In this document: piece by piece, positions 1-8,587 of the stretch
Layout of the letters: each line of letters begins with the position of its first letter
Position numbering within the stretch: the stretch's first letter is position 1
NCBI RefSeq assembly: GCF_017303295.1
Contig: NZ_JAFKOK010000001.1
Coordinates: 405,975 to 469,974 of the forward strand
Origin: Rhodobacter sp. NTK016B
GTDB taxonomy: Bacteria > Pseudomonadota > Alphaproteobacteria > Rhodobacterales > Rhodobacteraceae
Direction of reading: 5' to 3'
DNA length: 64,000 nt
The notes under the pieces: generated by a model
What the model saw: the letters and a program-made list of their open reading frames with translations, nothing else
The model's database searches: none
What the model was told of the DNA's origin: nothing
Translations under genes and position numbers: made by a program

Positions 1-1
1 G

Positions 2-1087
2 ATCCTCCGCATCCTGCGCTTCCATATCGATCAGGGCGTGCGCACGATCCGGCTGGATGCGGTGGCCTTCGTGTGGAAGGAAATCGGTTCGCCCTCGATC
101 CACCTGCCGCAGACCCATGCGATCGTCAAACTGATGCGGGTGCTGGCCGATTTTGCGCAGGAGAAGGTCATCCTGCTGACCGAAACCAACGTCCCCAAGA
201 CCGAGAACCTGTCCTATTTCGGGCGCCGGGACGAAGCGCATATGGTCTATAACTTCCCGCTGCCGCCTCTGGTGCTGCATGCGCTTCTGTCGGGCAATGT
301 GCGCTACCTGCGGCGCTGGCTGCGCTCAATGCCGCCCGCGCCGCTGGGTTGTGCGTATTTCAACTTCACCGCCTCGCATGACGGGATCGGGATGCGCCCG
401 GTCGAAGGCATCCTGCCCGCCGAAGAGATCGCGCAGATCATCGACACGGTGGAAGAGGTCGGCGGCCTTGTGTCGATGCGCGCCCTCGCGGGTGGTGGGC
501 AATCGGTCTACGAGATCAACTGCGCCTATTACGATGCGATGACCAAGACCTTCGGCGGCGAGACGGCGCTCAGGATCGAACGGTTCCTGTGTTCGCAAAG
601 CATCGTCATGTCGCTTGAGGGGATGCCCGCTTTTTACCTGCATTCGATGATCGGCACGCCCAACGACCACGAGGCCGTGACCCGGCGCGGCATGAACCGG
701 GCGATCAACCGCCACCGCTGGCATTATCCCGCGCTGCAAGACCGGCTGGCCGATCCCGAAAGCGATCAGGCGCGGGTGCTGGGCGAATTGACGCGGCGGC
801 TGAAGATCCGCGCGCGGCAGGCCGCGTTTCATCCCAATGCCACGCAGTTGACGCTGCAGCTTGATGACCAGCTTCTGGGCGTCTGGCGTCAGTCGCTGGA
901 TCGGCGGCAATCCATCTTCGCGCTGCACAACGTCTCGGCCGAAGCGGTCGAGCTGGACGCCTATGCGCTCAACCTCATCGACGACGAGGAATGGTACGAC
1001 CTGCTCTCGGGCGAGCCCATCGACGCCGATGGCATGATCCCGATGGCCCCCTATCAGGTCCGCTGGATCACCAACGACGCCGGTTGA
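2..1087 (+). CDS. GH13 sucrose-phosphorylase-like enzyme, probable glucosylglycerate phosphorylase (5' truncated)
   Basis: The frame is open from the window edge, so the N-terminal part of the (beta/alpha)8 barrel is missing and 361 residues remain. It reads as the sucrose phosphorylase branch of glycoside hydrolase family 13. The nucleophile lies in IRLDAVAF (Asp at fragment residue 19), the acid/base Glu in LLTETN (residue 61) and the transition-state Asp in SHDGIGMRP (residue 127). This branch contains phosphorylases of sucrose, glucosylglycerol and glucosylglycerate. Its tail-to-tail neighbours, six bases away on the other strand, make and dephosphorylate glucosyl-3-phosphoglycerate. I therefore infer that it cleaves glucosylglycerate with phosphate in the cytoplasm to release glucose 1-phosphate and glycerate. 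The family call is firm; the substrate is inferred from context. Confidence 0.8.
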   Translation: MLRILRFHIDQGVRTIRLDAVAFVWKEIGSPSIHLPQTHAIVKLMRVLADFAQEKVILLTETNVPKTENLSYFGRRDEAHMVYNFPLPPLVLHALLSGNVRYLRRWLRSMPPAPLGCAYFNFTASHDGIGMRPVEGILPAEEIAQIIDTVEEVGGLVSMRALAGGGQSVYEINCAYYDAMTKTFGGETALRIERFLCSQSIVMSLEGMPAFYLHSMIGTPNDHEAVTRRGMNRAINRHRWHYPALQDRLADPESDQARVLGELTRRLKIRARQAAFHPNATQLTLQLDDQLLGVWRQSLDRRQSIFALHNVSAEAVELDAYALNLIDDEEWYDLLSGEPIDADGMIPMAPYQVRWITNDAG

Positions 1088-1093
1088 GCCCGC

Positions 1094-2329
1094 TCAGACC
1101 GCGCGGTCCGGCTCGCTGTCGGCCATGTCGGCAGCGACGGCGGTGCGGAAATCGCTCAGGAATGCCGGATCGGCGGCGTGGACGAGGTTCCAGTTCGGAA
1201 TGAAGGGCAGTTCCTGCGGGTTCTCCAGAAAGATCTGCCCGGCCTGAACGATGTTCTCGGCAAAAAGCTGGATCGAACGTTCCTCGGCCGGACGGTCGAA
1301 ATCCAGCCCGTTCATCTGCGCGTCGTGCGAATAGGTTTCCAGCAAATCCAGCGCGCGGCGGTAATAAGTGGCCTTGAGCGTCCGGAAGATGTTGGGCGAC
1401 AGCACCTTCCCGTCCGCCGCCAGCTTGCGGAAGATCGCCTTGCAGATATCCAGCGACATGCGGTTCAGCCCGGTCACCGAATCCGCCGCCGACAGGTCCT
1501 GATGCTTGTGATCGTAGACATCGGCGATTTCCACCTGACAGACCGCGCGCGGCCCCAGATTGCGCCAGGCTTCCGACAGAACCCCGATCTCCAGCCCCCA
1601 GTCCGAGGGCATCCGCAGATCGGGCAGCGACGCGGTGCGCATCGCGAATTCGCCCGATAGCGGATAGCGGAAGGCGCGCAGGTAATCGATATATTCGCTG
1701 TCCCCCAGCACTTTCTTCAGGGAAATCAGCAGCGGGCTGACAAGGTTGCGCGTGACCCGCCCGCCCAGACGGTTATTGCCGATGCGCGGGTAGAAGCCCT
1801 TGGACATCTGATAGGGAAAGGCCGGATGCGCCACCGGGAAGACCAGCCGCGACAGCATCTCGCGCTTGTAGGTGACGATGTCGCAATCATGGATCGCCAT
1901 CACGGCGCTGTCGGCGCAGGCGATCAGATAGCCGATGCAGGTCCAGACATTGCGCCCCTTCCCCGGCTCGATCGGGCCCAGCCCGTGCGGCTCAAGCCGC
2001 TCCATCAGCGCCTTCATGCGCGGCCCGTCATTCCAGATCACGACGTGGTTTTGCGGCAGGCGGGCGAAGAATTGACGCGCATGGCGAAACTGCTCTTCGC
2101 TGGCGGCATCGAGGCCGATGATGATGCGGTGCAGGTATTTCACCTTAGACAGCTCATCGAGGATGTTCTGCAGCGCCGGACCTTCGAGTTCCGTGAACAG
2201 CGAGGGCAGGATCAGGCTGATCTTGCGTGTCTGCGCGAAAGTCGCCAGCCGGTACTCCAGCTCGTCGAGCGAGCGCGTGCGCAGGTTGTGAAACTGGGCG
2301 ATATTGCCGTTCTGGTGAAAGTCAGCCAT
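1094..2329 (-). CDS. gpgS: Glucosyl-3-phosphoglycerate synthase-like glycosyltransferase (GT81 type)
   Basis: This 411-residue cytoplasmic GT-A glycosyltransferase carries the metal- and nucleotide-binding motif HDCDIV (Asp148 and Asp150) and a later PSDWGLEIG stretch typical of GpgS-like enzymes. Family members transfer glucose from an NDP-glucose to 3-phosphoglycerate, the first step to the compatible solute glucosylglycerate. I chose the ATG at 2329 because an AGGAG lies just upstream and the longer frame has shadow-like composition. The start overlaps the stop of the upstream phosphatase gene by eight bases, so the two are translationally coupled in the order phosphatase, synthase. The paired HAD phosphatase supports the glycosyl-phosphoglycerate assignment. 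Whether the donor is glucose or mannose cannot be read from the sequence with certainty. Confidence 0.8.
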   Translation of the reverse strand: MADFHQNGNIAQFHNLRTRSLDELEYRLATFAQTRKISLILPSLFTELEGPALQNILDELSKVKYLHRIIIGLDAASEEQFRHARQFFARLPQNHVVIWNDGPRMKALMERLEPHGLGPIEPGKGRNVWTCIGYLIACADSAVMAIHDCDIVTYKREMLSRLVFPVAHPAFPYQMSKGFYPRIGNNRLGGRVTRNLVSPLLISLKKVLGDSEYIDYLRAFRYPLSGEFAMRTASLPDLRMPSDWGLEIGVLSEAWRNLGPRAVCQVEIADVYDHKHQDLSAADSVTGLNRMSLDICKAIFRKLAADGKVLSPNIFRTLKATYYRRALDLLETYSHDAQMNGLDFDRPAEERSIQLFAENIVQAGQIFLENPQELPFIPNWNLVHAADPAFLSDFRTAVAADMADSEPDRAV

Positions 2330-3125
2330 CCGCCGCTCCTGATAGTTCCGGCCGCGCCAGAAGCCTGGCCATGCCTTCGGTCCATCCCGCCGGACCCTCG
2401 GCGCGCGTGCGCAGGATCCGGCCCTTTTCTTTCCCCGGCCCGTCTTCCGCCGCCCGGTCTTCCCCCGGCAAAGGCGGCAGCCCCGGCCCGTGATCGTTGC
2501 GCACGACGATGCCGTAATCGGCGCGCGCCAGCATCTCGGCATCGTTGGGCGCATCGCCCAGAGCCACCGTCACCTCGGGCGCATAGCGGTCGATCAGAGC
2601 CTCCATCTGTGCGGCCTTGGTGCCGCCGAAACTGAGCGTCAGGAACCGCCCGCCGCGCCGCGCCTGAATGCCGTGTTCGGCCAACGCCGACAGGAACCCG
2701 TCAAGTTGTGCTTCGGTTCCCTGCCACAACCCCGGCTCGGAATGCGCACGTGTCCGGGCCTTTCTGGCCGCCCCGGGCGACAATCCGGTGACATCGGCGA
2801 CGCCCGCGTCGTCCATGTCGCCGAAGCCCAGAAAGGGGGCGTTCAGCGTCTGCAGCACCGCGCGGATGCGCCGGTAATCGCGGTCGTCGAAGCTGCCGTC
2901 ATACAAGGCGGCCCCGTTTTCGACGATGGCGGGGCAATCGCCCAGTCCCAGCCGATCCTGCCATTCTGCGATTTCGGCCCCGGTCTTGGACGAGGCCAGA
3001 ACCACCACCGCCCCCATCGCCCTGAGCCGCGCCAGCATCGGCAGTGCAGGCGTGTAATCGTAGGTCTGATGGTCCAGCAGCGTGCCGTCCAGATCGGTGA
3101 ATATCAGGAATCTCAAAGGGTCCAC
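2322..3125 (-). CDS. Glucosyl/mannosyl-3-phosphoglycerate phosphatase (HAD-IIB)
   Basis: This 267-residue HAD phosphatase of the mannosyl-3-phosphoglycerate phosphatase family has motif I DLDGTLLD (Asp11 and Asp13), motif II in LASSKTG, the VENGAALY element of the cap-type IIB group and motif IV GDAPNDAEML. It removes phosphate from glucosyl-3-phosphoglycerate (or the mannosyl analogue) to give the free solute. Translation appears to start at a GTG. The gene precedes and overlaps the synthase gene, so both steps are made from one message. No start region other than the GTG keeps the DLDGT motif at its usual distance from the N-terminus. Confidence 0.8.
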   Translation of the reverse strand: MDPLRFLIFTDLDGTLLDHQTYDYTPALPMLARLRAMGAVVVLASSKTGAEIAEWQDRLGLGDCPAIVENGAALYDGSFDDRDYRRIRAVLQTLNAPFLGFGDMDDAGVADVTGLSPGAARKARTRAHSEPGLWQGTEAQLDGFLSALAEHGIQARRGGRFLTLSFGGTKAAQMEALIDRYAPEVTVALGDAPNDAEMLARADYGIVVRNDHGPGLPPLPGEDRAAEDGPGKEKGRILRTRAEGPAGWTEGMARLLARPELSGAADG

Positions 3126-3269
3126 CGTGATTGTGCAGGCCAGCCTATCGCCGGGCGGCGGGCGCGGGAAGCGCAGAACGGCAAAGGGGCGCCTGCGTCA
3201 CCGTTCCTGCCCGCGCCGCAGGCAGCTGCGCGATTGCGCGGCAGGCTTCCTTCCCCCCGCCCCTTGGAT

Positions 3270-3275
3270 TAGGGT
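3270..3275 (+). promoter_or_regulatory. Candidate -10 box for a leaderless helicase mRNA
   Basis: TAGGGT ends exactly six bases before the ATG at 3282 and no Shine-Dalgarno sequence is visible. The upstream -35 region is poor, so this is a pattern-based call supported mainly by similar spacing at other genes in the window. Confidence 0.4.
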
Positions 3276-3281
3276 CGCGCC

Positions 3282-4817
3282 ATGACAAACGCCTCTCCTG
3301 CCTTGACTTTCTCCGACGATCAGGCCGCCGCCTGGGATGCGCTGGCCGAGCTTCTGTCCAAGGCCGGGGTCGATCTGGCCGACGAAACCCTGATGCCCCC
3401 CGATCCCGATGGCGACGGCGCGGTGATGGCGGTGCTGGGCAAGGCGGGGTCGGGCAAAACCATGCTGCTGGCCCAGTTGACCAAGGCGCTGTCTGCGGCG
3501 GGTGTGGAAACCGTCAGCGGCGATTACGAGGGCAAGCGGCGCAAGGAACGGCGCACGCTGGCCATCCTTGCCCCCACCAACAAGGCGGCGTCCGTCCTGC
3601 GCAATCGCGGCGTGCCCGCGACGACGATCCACCGCATTCTCTATACCCCGGTCTATGACCCGGAATACGAGAAGATCGCCGAATGGCTGGAAGGCAACGC
3701 GTCGAAGCCCGAGATCGAAGATCTGACCGAAACCGCCCTCGACCGCGCCAAGGCGTTCTACGAGACGGTCAAGTCGATCCCCGGCGCGCTGGCCGCAGCC
3801 GGTCTGCGCGGATCGGATTTCATCAAGGGCTGGAAACGGCGCGAAGATCCGCTGGATATCGGTTTCGTCGACGAAAGCTCGATGCTGGATGCGCGGCAGA
3901 TGGCAGATCTGCAGGAGATCTTCCAAACCCTCGTCCTGTTCGGTGATCCCGCGCAGCTGGCGCCAGTGGGCCAGTCGGGCGAAATGGTCTTCGACACGCT
4001 GCCCGCAAAACAGAAGCTGGAACTGCACCGCGTTCACCGGCAGGCCGATGACAACCCGATTCTGGACCTCGCCCATGCGCTGGCCGATCCCGATCTGAGT
4101 TTCGAGCAATTCGAGCGCATGATCGAAGACGCCGCGCAGCGCGATGACCGCGTCGTCTGGGCCGGGCGGGTCGAAAGCGCGCTGATGGCGCGTTCGCCGG
4201 TGCTGGTCTGGCGCAATGCCACGCGGATCCGGCTGATCCACGCCTTTCGCGCCGCCCATGGCGCGCCCGAGACCGAGCTGTTGCCGGGCGAGCCGTTGAT
4301 CTGCGATGGGCTGGAACTGCCGCTCAAGCACCGCAAGCGCCGGATCGATCTGGAAGCGCGCGGGCTGATCAAGGGCGCGCAGTGCATCTATCTTGGCCCC
4401 GGCTCGAAACCCGGCTTCTCGCGCTTGCATGTGATGGGGGCCGAGGAACCGCGCCTGTCGGCGGCGTCGATCGTGAAGATCGAGCGCGAGGGCGAGGAAG
4501 AACCCTTCATCCCCTTCGCCGCGACGATGGGGGCTGCGTTCCTGCACGGGGCGGCGGTGACGATCCACAAGGCGCAGGGCAGCCAGTGGCGCGACGTGCA
4601 GGTTTTCGCACCCGATCTTTATGCGGCCGCGCGCGCGGGCCGCAACGAAGCCGGCATTCCGCTGTGGAAGCGGCTGGCCTATGTCGCCATCACCCGCGCC
4701 GAGCACCGGCTTCACTGGGTCGTGCGCAACCGGCTGGCGCGGCCCGACGGGCCCCTGCGAATCGATGACCTGGCCCAACCGGCGGCGCCCCTTACCCTGC
4801 AGGTCCAGGAACCGTAA
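3282..4817 (+). CDS. RecD-like ATP-dependent DNA helicase (SF1)
   Basis: This 511-residue superfamily 1 helicase has Walker A GKAGSGKT at about residues 53-60, a motif Ia-like LAPTNKAAS, a Walker B-like FVDESSML, motif III in LFGDPAQLAPVG, and C-terminal motifs V and VI in VTIHKAQGSQW and AYVAITRAEHRL. Proteins of this layout resemble the motor core of RecD or Dda-like helicases and lack the RecBC-binding N-terminal domain. The function is inferred to be DNA unwinding in repair or recombination. No recB or recC is adjacent. The gene stands alone between the glucosylglycerate genes and a stress protein gene. No ribosome-binding site precedes the ATG and a possible -10 box sits six bases upstream, suggesting a leaderless transcript. 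Confidence 0.85.
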   Translation: MTNASPALTFSDDQAAAWDALAELLSKAGVDLADETLMPPDPDGDGAVMAVLGKAGSGKTMLLAQLTKALSAAGVETVSGDYEGKRRKERRTLAILAPTNKAASVLRNRGVPATTIHRILYTPVYDPEYEKIAEWLEGNASKPEIEDLTETALDRAKAFYETVKSIPGALAAAGLRGSDFIKGWKRREDPLDIGFVDESSMLDARQMADLQEIFQTLVLFGDPAQLAPVGQSGEMVFDTLPAKQKLELHRVHRQADDNPILDLAHALADPDLSFEQFERMIEDAAQRDDRVVWAGRVESALMARSPVLVWRNATRIRLIHAFRAAHGAPETELLPGEPLICDGLELPLKHRKRRIDLEARGLIKGAQCIYLGPGSKPGFSRLHVMGAEEPRLSAASIVKIEREGEEEPFIPFAATMGAAFLHGAAVTIHKAQGSQWRDVQVFAPDLYAAARAGRNEAGIPLWKRLAYVAITRAEHRLHWVVRNRLARPDGPLRIDDLAQPAAPLTLQVQEP

Positions 4818-4968
4818 CCCCCTAAAGCAGTGTTCTGAAACCGACTTTTTTGGGCATTCATGTCGCTTTTGGGTTTCGGTAAGGTTAACGGACTTGTTAC
4901 CCATGGGAAGAGCCGGCTGTGACATTCGACCGCAGTTGGCCCCAACCATGGCAAAAAGGAGGGACAAC

Positions 4969-5370
4969 ATGTTTTCAAGGATCATGGTCCCCGTGGACCT
5001 GACGCACCTTGAGCAACTGGAAAAGGCCCTGACCGTCAGCGAGGAACTCGCCCGGACCTATGGCGCCGAGATCGTCTACGTTTCGGTCACCGCCGAAATG
5101 CCCACGAAGATCGCCCACAATCCCAAAGAGTTCGCCCAAAAGCTTGAAGCTTTCTCGGCGGGCCGCCCGGGTAACAGCTCGACCAAGAGCTACGCGGCGC
5201 ACGATCCGGCGATCGACATGGACAAGACGCTGCTCAAGGCAATCGACGATACCGGCGCCGACCTTGTGGTTATGGCGTCGCACAAGCCCGGCATCGCCGA
5301 TTTTTTCTGGGGATCGCATGGCGGCTCGCTGGCCGCGCATACCAGCGTGTCGGTCTTCGTCGTTCGCTGA
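4969..5370 (+). CDS. Universal stress protein, UspA family
   Basis: This single-domain UspA protein of 133 residues starts MFSRIMVPVDL and has the alpha/beta core with DLVVMASHKPG and a C-terminal SVSVFVVR strand. The usual ATP-binding G-2x-G-9x-G-S/T signature is only partly met, by the stretch around WGSHGGSLAAHTS. The ATG is fixed by a strong AAAGGAGG at 4955-4962. It lies 144 bases upstream of a BCCT transporter gene on the same strand. A second Usp in this window (27645-28082) also neighbours a Na+-coupled transporter. Usp proteins can bind and modulate transporters (TeaD with TeaABC is the known case), so a regulatory role for the BCCT carrier is plausible but not shown. Confidence 0.85.
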   Translation: MFSRIMVPVDLTHLEQLEKALTVSEELARTYGAEIVYVSVTAEMPTKIAHNPKEFAQKLEAFSAGRPGNSSTKSYAAHDPAIDMDKTLLKAIDDTGADLVVMASHKPGIADFFWGSHGGSLAAHTSVSVFVVR

Positions 5371-5514
5371 CTTCCCCCGTCCAGCGCGCGCCAAAAGGCC
5401 CGCGTAACGACCCAAACGACCCGTCTCACGGACCCGTCTTCAATACAGGACGTTCCCTTGCAACAGGCCGCATCCCGTATGCGGCGTATGATACAAAACA
5501 ACAGGAGATCATGC

Positions 5515-7164
5515 ATGTCAGACAGTACTGACAGCGAAGCGATCCCGGCTCCCGAGGGACCTTCGGATATCATCGACACCGATTACGAGATCGGTCAGAA
5601 CAACATTCAACCTTTCGGTCTGGACATCCACAACCCGGTCTTCCTGATCTCGGGACTGACGGTTGTGGCCTTCGTGATCGTCACGCTGGCCTTCCAGACG
5701 CAGGTCGAACCGGCTTTCTCGGCGATGCGGGGCTTTCTGACCTCGAAGCTCGACTGGTTCTTCCTGATTGCGGGCAACATCTTCGTGCTCGTCTGCCTTG
5801 GCCTTCTGGTCTCGCCGCTGGGCAAGGTCCGCATCGGCGGCGTCGATGCCACCCCCGATTACGGCTATATCGGCTGGTTCGCGATGCTCTTCGCCGCAGG
5901 CATGGGCATCGGCCTGATGTTCTTCGGGGTGCTCGAGCCTGTTTACTACTTCGGCACGCCGTGGGGCGATCAGCCGCTGGGCAATGACCTTGGCATCGTG
6001 GACGGCGTGCTTGCCGATCCCGCGACCGTCGAGGCTGCGCGCTCGATGGCGATGGCGTCGACCATGTACCACTGGGGCCTGCACCCGTGGGCAATGTATG
6101 CCGTGGTCGCACTGGCGCTGGCGCTCTTTGCCTTCAACAAGGGCCTGCCGCTGACCATGCGCTCGATCTTCTACCCGATCTTCGGCGAGCGGATCTGGGG
6201 CTGGCCGGGCCATATCATCGACATCCTCGCGGTTCTGGCCACGCTGTTCGGTCTGGCCACGTCGCTGGGCTTCGGTGCGCAACAGGCCTCGGCCGGTATC
6301 GGCTTCGTGTTCGGTGTCGACGGCATCAACGACACGGTCACCGTTTCGGTCTTCCTGATAGCCGGCATCACCGCGATCGCGCTGATCTCGGTGCTGCGCG
6401 GGCTCGACGGCGGCGTGAAGCTGCTGTCCGAGATCAACATGGGCCTTGCTGCCGTGCTGCTGCTCTTCGTGATCTTCGTCGGTCCGACGATGACGCTGGT
6501 CAGCCAGTTCTTCAGCAATATCGGCGCCTATTTCGCCGACCTGATCCCGCTGTCGAACCCGATCGGGCGTGAAGACGACGGCTTCCGTCAGGGCTGGACC
6601 GCGTTCTACTGGGCGTGGTGGATCAGCTGGTCGCCGTTCGTCGGTATGTTCATTGCCCGCGTCAGCCGCGGCCGCACCGTGCGTGAGTTCATCACCTGCG
6701 TGCTGCTGATCCCGACGGCGGTGTCGATGATCTGGATGACCACGTTCGGCGGCACCGCCATCGAACAGATCATCGAGCATGCGACGGACAGCGCCGTCTA
6801 CGGCTATGTCATCGAGAACTACGTGCCCGAACTGTCGCTGTTCGGCATGCTCTCGGAACTGCCGCTGGCGCAGGTCACGTCGGTCATCGGCATCGTGCTG
6901 GTCATCGTGTTCTTCGTCACCTCGTCGGATTCCGGTTCGCTGGTGATCGACACGATCACCGCCGGCGGCAAGGTCGACGCCCCGGTCGCGCAGCGCGTGT
7001 TCTGGTGCGTGTTCGAAGGGCTGGTCGCGGCGGCACTGCTGATCGGTGGCGGCCTTGTGGCGCTACAGGCGATGGCGGTTTCCACGGGCTTCCCGTTCGC
7101 CATCGTGCTGCTGCTCGGGTGTTGGGCGCTGGTCAAGGGCCTGATGGCCGAGCCGCGCGGCTAA
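5515..7164 (+). CDS. BCCT family betaine/carnitine/choline transporter
   Basis: This is a 549-residue inner-membrane secondary transporter with about twelve hydrophobic segments. The glycine-rich segment GMGIGLMFFGVLEP matches the Na+-coupled betaine-type members (the carnitine antiporter has GMGIDL). The tryptophan-rich WAWWISWSPFVGMFIARVSRGRT is the family signature of transmembrane segment 8. I chose the ATG at 5515 because AGGAG lies just before it; a longer in-frame start at 5458 has no such site. The N-terminal tail of about 45 residues is hydrophilic and acidic. The likely substrates are glycine betaine or related quaternary amines. It adds an uptake route to the choline/betaine genes at the other end of the window. 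Confidence 0.92.
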   Translation: MSDSTDSEAIPAPEGPSDIIDTDYEIGQNNIQPFGLDIHNPVFLISGLTVVAFVIVTLAFQTQVEPAFSAMRGFLTSKLDWFFLIAGNIFVLVCLGLLVSPLGKVRIGGVDATPDYGYIGWFAMLFAAGMGIGLMFFGVLEPVYYFGTPWGDQPLGNDLGIVDGVLADPATVEAARSMAMASTMYHWGLHPWAMYAVVALALALFAFNKGLPLTMRSIFYPIFGERIWGWPGHIIDILAVLATLFGLATSLGFGAQQASAGIGFVFGVDGINDTVTVSVFLIAGITAIALISVLRGLDGGVKLLSEINMGLAAVLLLFVIFVGPTMTLVSQFFSNIGAYFADLIPLSNPIGREDDGFRQGWTAFYWAWWISWSPFVGMFIARVSRGRTVREFITCVLLIPTAVSMIWMTTFGGTAIEQIIEHATDSAVYGYVIENYVPELSLFGMLSELPLAQVTSVIGIVLVIVFFVTSSDSGSLVIDTITAGGKVDAPVAQRVFWCVFEGLVAAALLIGGGLVALQAMAVSTGFPFAIVLLLGCWALVKGLMAEPRG

Positions 7165-7190
7165 CGCGCCGACACTGGCACCATGAAAAG

Positions 7191-7220
7191 ACGGGGCGGC
7201 AGGATCACCTGCCGCCCCGT
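7191..7220. terminator. Bidirectional intrinsic terminator hairpin
   Basis: A perfect 13-base-pair GC-rich stem (7191-7203 with 7208-7220) with an ATCA loop lies between the convergent BCCT and DUF6455 genes. The flanking T-runs are short, but the position serves both genes. Confidence 0.8.
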
Positions 7221-7226
7221 TTGCGT

Positions 7227-7598
7227 TCACGCCCCCAGCGCGTGGGCCAGTTCGTCAAAGGCTGCGCGGTTGGCGCAGAAGGTCAGCGTCGCGGTATCGA
7301 CCGGCTCGTCGTGATCCTCGCGCGCCATGAAGCGATGACAGGTTCCCAGATCCGTGCAGCCGTTGCAGCGGCCCAGAACCTCGTGCCAGACGCGGCGATC
7401 GGCCATCAGTTCGGACGAGGTCAGGCCGAACAGCCGCGCCATCTCGGTCACGCGGGCGGGCACGTCATCAGGCAGCGCAGCCAGTTGCAGAGCCTCGGTC
7501 CGGGTCACGCCCATATCCGCCAGATCGGCATCGCTCATCGCCTTGATGTCGTGCAGGTCGCGGCTCAGCCGGAACATGCGCAGGAAACCCTCGATCAT
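7227..7598 (-). CDS. DUF6455 family protein with conserved cysteines
   Basis: This 123-residue cytoplasmic protein starts with MIEGFLRMFRLS. The N-terminal part (IKAMSDADLADMGVTR) resembles the short helical YjiS-like motif common in small alphaproteobacterial proteins. The C-terminal part carries Cys78, Cys81, Cys87 and Cys108 in a C-x2-C-x5-C-H arrangement that could bind zinc or an iron-sulfur cluster; this is inference. The start is supported by an AGGAGG upstream. Its function is unknown. It stands alone, ending at a shared terminator with the BCCT gene. Confidence 0.75.
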   Translation of the reverse strand: MIEGFLRMFRLSRDLHDIKAMSDADLADMGVTRTEALQLAALPDDVPARVTEMARLFGLTSSELMADRRVWHEVLGRCNGCTDLGTCHRFMAREDHDEPVDTATLTFCANRAAFDELAHALGA

Positions 7599-7742
7599 CG
7601 TTCTTCCTCCTTGATGGCCCTCCTTGGCCGTGACGCGATGCCCCACAGGTCTTTTGCCTGCCTGTTCTGCCTCGCCCGCAGCCTGCCCCGATGCGCCGCG
7701 CGATACCTTGATCTGGCGCAAATCCGGGGATAGCCCTTGGCG

Positions 7743-8285
7743 ATGATCCGTGCCTTTCTCGCCCTGCCGGTGCCCGACGACATCCGCCTGCGCCTGTCCG
7801 CGCTGCAACACCGGCTGCCCCTGCCCCGGCCCGTGCCGCTTGAGAACTTTCACATCACGCTGGTCTTTCTCGACAAACAGCCCGAGCCACTGCTCGAAGA
7901 TCTGCATCACGCGATCGAAACCATGCGCCTTGCGGCACCACTTTTGCGGCTCGACGGGCTGGGCAGTTTCGGTGGCAACGAGCCGGACGCCGTCCATGCC
8001 TGCGTCGCGCCCGATGCACGGATGAGCGCGCTGCACACCAAGCTCAGCCGCGCCGCGCGCGAGGCCGGGATCCCGGTCAAGGCGCGCAAATTCGTGCCCC
8101 ACATCACGCTGGGCCGCCTGCGCAAGCACGAGGTCGGCCCCGAAACGCTGGCCCGAGCGATAGGCGCGCTGGGCGAGGTCACGTCACAGCCGTGGCTGGC
8201 CGAGACGCTGGTGCTCTACCGCTCGACCCTGCGCGCCGACGGGCCGGTCTACGATCCGCTGGCGGAATACCGGCTTGGGGGCTGA
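7743..8285 (+). CDS. thpR: RNA 2',3'-cyclic phosphodiesterase (ThpR/LigT)
   Basis: This 180-residue 2H phosphoesterase has both catalytic His-x-Thr/Ser motifs: FHITLVFL near residue 40 and PHITLGRL near residue 120. It opens 2',3'-cyclic phosphate RNA ends to 2'-phosphates in vitro; its role in vivo is poorly defined. A TTG two codons upstream could also start it. The ATG at 7743 is preferred because TAGCCC ends six bases before it, with TTGATC 17 bases further upstream (7708-7713), which resembles a leaderless start. No Shine-Dalgarno sequence is visible. A RAM-domain gene and an SDR gene follow closely on the same strand. Confidence 0.88.
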   Translation: MIRAFLALPVPDDIRLRLSALQHRLPLPRPVPLENFHITLVFLDKQPEPLLEDLHHAIETMRLAAPLLRLDGLGSFGGNEPDAVHACVAPDARMSALHTKLSRAAREAGIPVKARKFVPHITLGRLRKHEVGPETLARAIGALGEVTSQPWLAETLVLYRSTLRADGPVYDPLAEYRLGG

Positions 8286-8347
8286 GCCACCCGCTTGCGC
8301 CCACCCCGCCGCCCGGCCTAACCTGCGGCCAATCACAGGAGTCCCCC

Positions 8348-8584
8348 ATGAATTGCGTCTTCGTCCAGTTCCGCTGCACGCCCGGCAAGACCTACGAGGT
8401 CGCCACCGCGATCTACGACCGCGAGATCGTATCCGAGCTGTTCTCGACCTCGGGCGACTGGGACCTGATCGCCAAGATCTACATCCCCGGCGACGCCGAT
8501 GTCGGCCATTACCTGAGCGAGAAGCTGTTCGATGTCCCCGACATCGTGCGCACGCTCACCACCATGACCTTCAAGGCGTTCTGA
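8348..8584 (+). CDS. Stand-alone Lrp/AsnC ligand-binding (RAM) domain protein
   Basis: This 78-residue protein is only the RAM (Lrp/AsnC C-terminal) domain, with FVQFRCTPGKTYEVATAI and SELFSTSGDWDLIAKIYIPG as the typical first and second strand-helix units. It has no helix-turn-helix, so it cannot bind DNA like Lrp. Family members form ring-shaped oligomers that bind amino acids or other small effectors, and may co-assemble with full-length Lrp proteins. AGGAG precedes the ATG. The SDR gene starts three bases after its stop, so the two are probably cotranscribed. Confidence 0.85.
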   Translation: MNCVFVQFRCTPGKTYEVATAIYDREIVSELFSTSGDWDLIAKIYIPGDADVGHYLSEKLFDVPDIVRTLTTMTFKAF

Positions 8585-8587
8585 GCG

